A stretch of DNA of 10,678 nt from Larix sibirica (taxonomy: Eukaryota; Streptophyta; Pinopsida; Pinales; Pinaceae): assembly GCA_004151065.3 (NCBI GenBank), contig NWUY0300004225.1:13127-23804 (forward strand), given 5' to 3'. Position numbers and translations under genes: made by a program. Below the pieces are notes generated by a model. It did no database searches and was not told where the DNA came from. It was given only the letters and a program-made list of their open reading frames with translations. Shown piece by piece: positions 7,916 to 10,678 of this stretch. Each line of letters begins with the position of its first letter. Positions within the stretch are counted from its first letter, which is position 1.

Positions 7916-9517
7916 GATCTTCAAAATTCACCACCCACAATGGTTTTCTCTTCTCTATTAACCCTAATAATACGAAGTTGATGGCCTTAGATAATTTCTC
8001 GTTTATCTTTCTCCTTCGCAAGATGAATGGTTGATTTACTACATGCTTTTGAAGTTGTCTCTTTGAAATCCTCCTCACCCAAACCCCCTAAAAAATGGGT
8101 GGACATTTCTCTCTATCTTAATAAATATGGACCCATAGCCCTACCCAAAGAGGTCATACTTAACGAGGACACATGATGTTTACCGTTAGACTGAGAGGCA
8201 CCTATGTTTACATTCGGCATGTCCACAACATAATACTCATGTTTCACCTACTTATCACGATCAACATATTTTTGTGTCAAAGAAAAAATAATGATCTCGA
8301 TTAACTAGATCCCCTTGCTCAAATTTGGATGAGAATATACTGCCAAAGAGAAATTAGGGGAAAGTACATCACTTATACCTACCTCATGGTGTCTTGGCCA
8401 TGAATTATTCCAAATTCCCTCCAATTTGTCAAATTGACTGAAGGACATCTCCCATTCCCTAAATAGATCCCTAGATGGAACTTGTTGAGCCTCTGGAGGC
8501 ATCTTCTCAAGGTCTAAAGTAATTTTGATATCTCCAATCATCAATCCATTATCTTTTTCACCCGACCACCTAGCCTCACTTCTGATTAAGGCTCAATCCT
8601 TCACTAGATCTTTGTCTGGATATTAGTGCTTCTGACACTACCTAGATTCCTCCATCGAAGGTGGGTCACTTGCAACCTCCTTTTTACGCCAAACCTAATT
8701 CTTTTATTAGCATGATAAATTGACAATTACATGTCCATTCATATGGAAATGCATACACCTAAAGGTATATTCAAGCAATCCAAAAATTGAGTAAAATTTT
8801 GGTGGTTGATGACCAAATCCAAGGATTAGAACAACCCCAATCTAAGGTCAACCTCCACCAAAATCCTTGCTAAAGAACACGAATTTGATCTAAAGATGCT
8901 TTCATATACAAGAATATTGAGGATGTCCATGACAAGAATATCCTTTCTAATAACTAATTAAATGTATCCCCCTATATCTCATAGCCTTCTTATTTTTGTG
9001 TGCCCAAGATTCCACCGCCAAATCCTTGTGACTGCACAATTATGAAAAATCCAAACGACTATTGATAAAACCATTGTCGATCGTGATTTCAAAATCCACA
9101 CAATATAGCATGGAAGAGGAAATGGGTAAGTCCCCAACAATGACATTCATGCTTTGGTGTGAAGATATGATCATACCTCGAGCCGAAGCATGTCCATCCA
9201 TCTCCTTTTGGGAAGACCCCATATACTACCCCCAAAAATAATTAAGGCCAAAACTTGGGAACCCGGTAGTGGAGTTACGAACCTTTATGTTGTGCTGCTC
9301 ACCATCTTGGAATACACCTGCAAGCGATACGATGCTCCTCCCCTCCTCAATAAAATGTGACTGTAGCTCTCCATCAACCACAAAAACGTCATCTTCAATC
9401 AAAGTATCATTAGAATAATCCACAAGTTGTATTTTTGGATCCACCAACAAGAGATTGACAAATGGCCAGTTGGAAAGTGCTCCACCGATCCCTTGTCGGC
9501 TGTGAAACCCTAGCCAT
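7916..9517 (-). pseudogene. LINE ORF1, right copy, with internal 354-bp deletion
   Basis: The likely start is the minus-strand ATG at 9515-9517, giving MARVSQPTRDRWSTFQLAI without the left copy's insertion. A 2-bp deletion relative to the left copy near 9430-9450 then shifts frame. Reading continues as NDTLIEDDVFVVDGELQSHF and GVFQDGEQHN, and later VGDLPISSSMLYCVDFEIT (about 9090-9150). At about 8910 the sequence jumps over what is 5677-6030 in the left copy, removing the core of the DUF4283-like domain. The degenerate zinc knuckle lies near 8710-8765. The C-terminal part includes ITLDLEKMPPEAQQ near 8490-8530. Stops and frameshifts are numerous. Non-functional. Confidence 0.8.
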
Positions 9518-9684
9518 CATAAACCTCCATTTGTTAGAGGGCTAGTCCACCGGGAGAATGCCAACACCTGCTATTCTAGGTAGAGAATCAAGGTATGGCC
9601 ATAAATACAATNGGGTGGGGAGGGAAACAATCATTCCTCCCAACCACCCAAGCTACAACCAATGGACATCATAACCCTCTATTT
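9515..9684. repeat. 152-bp segment bounded by 18-bp imperfect direct repeats
   Basis: catcataaacctccattt at 9515-9532 and catcataaccctctattt at 9667-9684 are near-identical direct repeats 152 bases apart. The left copy has a single such site (around 6651). The segment holds the probable LINE 5' untranslated region and an ambiguous base N at 9612. Either the left copy lost it by recombination between the repeats, or the right copy gained it. Confidence 0.75.
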
Positions 9685-9976
9685 ATCCAAAATTTAATAT
9701 ACACTTTACATGATATGTTCCTATGTAGATATACAATAGGTTAGAGGATTTTTGATGGAGTTTTTCATTTAGAAAGACAAAAAGACTAGTTAAAAAATAT
9801 TTAACTTTAAATTAAAATTCTTGAAAAATTGCACCAATAAATACGTTCTATGGTGGTTTTATACGTGTTTTATACCTACACATACTTTTTTTAGAGTATT
9901 ACCCTTCTTCAATTGAAGTAGTACTCTTATTTTCAACTCAACAGTCTGTGTTATTATAGTGTAGGTTTTTGCAGTC
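9685..9976 (+). other. LINE 5' edge and AT-rich leader of the pogo-like element (right copy)
   Basis: This is the counterpart of about 6668-6934. It contains the ATACAAT motif near 9731-9737, two insertions relative to the left copy (around 9786-9801 and 9865-9875), and the same TTTTTGCAG acceptor-like site (AG at 9973-9974). No coding sequence is seen. Confidence 0.45.
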
Positions 9977-10678
9977 ATGCGAAGGTCAATCATGTTACAA
10001 GGAGGACAAGTAGGTGAGTGACCAAGGGTTCACAACTACGATGCACTTCATTATATGAGGACATAACTCAATATTTTACTAACAAAAATCCTCTAAGGAA
10101 TTTTGAAGAGCATAATGAGGAAGACACTGATGGTGTTGTTCCACCATCAACCCCAGTGAAATGTGCAAGTTCACCTAAGAATACCAGTTCCATTAGAGGA
10201 TGGACATAAGAGGATATGTTGATTATAATTGATAATGCAGAATTAAATGGATGTTCCATTAGAGTAGCTTCTAGAAAACATTGTATTGCACTCACATCAC
10301 TATATTATTGGATAAATGGCCCCACTCATACAAAGTGGAAAGGGCTTCTTACAATGTTGAATAAAGAAGAGGAGGAAGAAGTGGTTTTTTGGTGTAAGGA
10401 GATGGCTTAGTTGGGACATGGGATAGAATTGACACAACTAAAATCCACTGTTTCTCAAATCTATCAGGGGAAGCCAAATCCATTCAAAGATGGATTTACC
10501 GGGAAATCATGGTGGCTAGGCCATTTCTAAAAAATGCATCTAGATAATGTATGATCAAAAGAAGAGGACCTTGATAGAGATGGAGATTTAAATCTATGCC
10601 CTGCATGTGTGTCTAGGTTCTATGACAATTTGTCTAGTTTATATGAAAAACATTCTTATGCTCCAGACCATATATGGA
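9977..10678 (+). pseudogene. pogo/CENP-B-like transposase, right copy, runs off window edge
   Basis: One frame (from 10018) can be followed to the last base. It reads NEEDTDGVVPPSTPVKCAS, then TAA at 10207-10209, then EDMLIIIDNAELNG and ALTSLYYWING (psq-like HTH, about 10213-10320). Next are KWKGLLTMLNKEEEEEVVFW, LGHGIELTQLKS and NPFKDGFTGKSWWLGHF (CENP-B-type HTH, about 10335-10527). After two more stops (TAA 10528-10530, TGA 10552-10554) comes CPACVSRFYDNL and YEKHSYAPDHIW. In pogo-like transposases that last segment directly precedes the first catalytic Asp of the DDE core, which would lie just past the window. TAG at 10408-10410 is private to this copy. The short ATG frame at 9977 is disrupted relative to the left copy by a small indel. 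GTGAGT at 10014-10019 matches a splice donor. Confidence 0.82.

Larger units (their letters stand above)
7433..10477. repeat. Right copy of the 3.2-kb tandem duplication
   Basis: This segment repeats 4202-7432 in direct orientation, starting abruptly within the LINE endonuclease at the junction GCCAA/TTTTTTCCA. In about 185 aligned bases near 7925-8110 I count roughly 15 substitutions against the left copy. It lacks 354 bp of the left copy (5677-6030), and has 152 bp absent there (about 9515-9666) plus smaller insertions. Beyond 10477 only this copy continues into the pogo-like transposase. Confidence 0.93.

Noticed and set aside
7023-10295. Two similar minus-strand frames (7023-7250 and 10068-10295) that look conserved
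   Set aside because: Both are antisense to the pogo-like transposase. Their similarity follows from the 3.2-kb duplication and is not evidence of coding. The sense strand shows the HTH motifs.
4202-10477. Long direct repeats read as LTRs of an LTR retrotransposon
   Set aside because: The repeats contain LINE and transposase coding remnants, abut directly with no internal region, and lack TG...CA ends, a primer-binding site and gag-pol between them.
1-10678. A prokaryotic accessory island, defence system or CRISPR array
   Set aside because: There are no intact operon-like genes, ribosome binding sites or spaced short repeats. All recognisable coding remnants belong to eukaryotic plant-type transposable elements.

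Overview
The window looks like repeat-rich nuclear DNA of a land plant. A conifer or other seed plant fits best, but nothing here fixes the species. It is AT-rich, has no intact gene on either strand, and is made of decayed transposable elements. No bacterial operon, RNA gene or CRISPR array is visible. Both main elements belong to known families, so I do not see a new biological system. The interesting part is how the locus was rearranged.

Layout. Positions 1-294 are AT-rich flank. About 295-6714 hold one nearly full-length, dead L1-type LINE on the minus strand. Going from its 3' end (left) to its 5' end (right): a C-terminal RNase H domain (about 453-1050), a zf-RVT-like region (1174-1692), the RT thumb/connection (1693-2315), the reverse transcriptase core (2316-3617), a linker (3618-3832), the APE-type endonuclease (3833-4640), and ORF1 with a DUF4283-like domain and zinc knuckle (4684-6653). 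From about 6722 rightward on the plus strand lies an AT-rich leader and then the N-terminal half of a pogo/CENP-B-like DNA-transposon transposase (6935-7432).

At position 7432/7433 the pogo-like reading frame stops abruptly and the sequence jumps back into the middle of the LINE endonuclease. From there the whole series repeats: endonuclease N-terminal half, ORF1, LINE 5' end, AT-rich leader, pogo-like transposase (7433-10477). The transposase then continues past the old breakpoint to the window edge. Positions 4202-7432 and 7433-10477 are therefore an old tandem duplication of about 3.2 kb spanning two unrelated elements. The copies differ at roughly 8% of bases in the stretch I compared by eye, and by several indels: a 354-bp deletion in the right copy, a 152-bp segment missing from the left copy, and small insertions in the right copy's leader.

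History inferred from lesions. Some defects are shared by both copies: an in-frame TAA in the transposase, and a frameshift plus a lost cysteine at the ORF1 zinc knuckle. These elements were therefore already defective before the duplication, or carried family-level variants. Other stops are private to one copy and arose later. The LINE appears inactive at every catalytic centre I could read: aspartates in the endonuclease, RT motif A, RT motif C and RNase H are replaced by Tyr or His.
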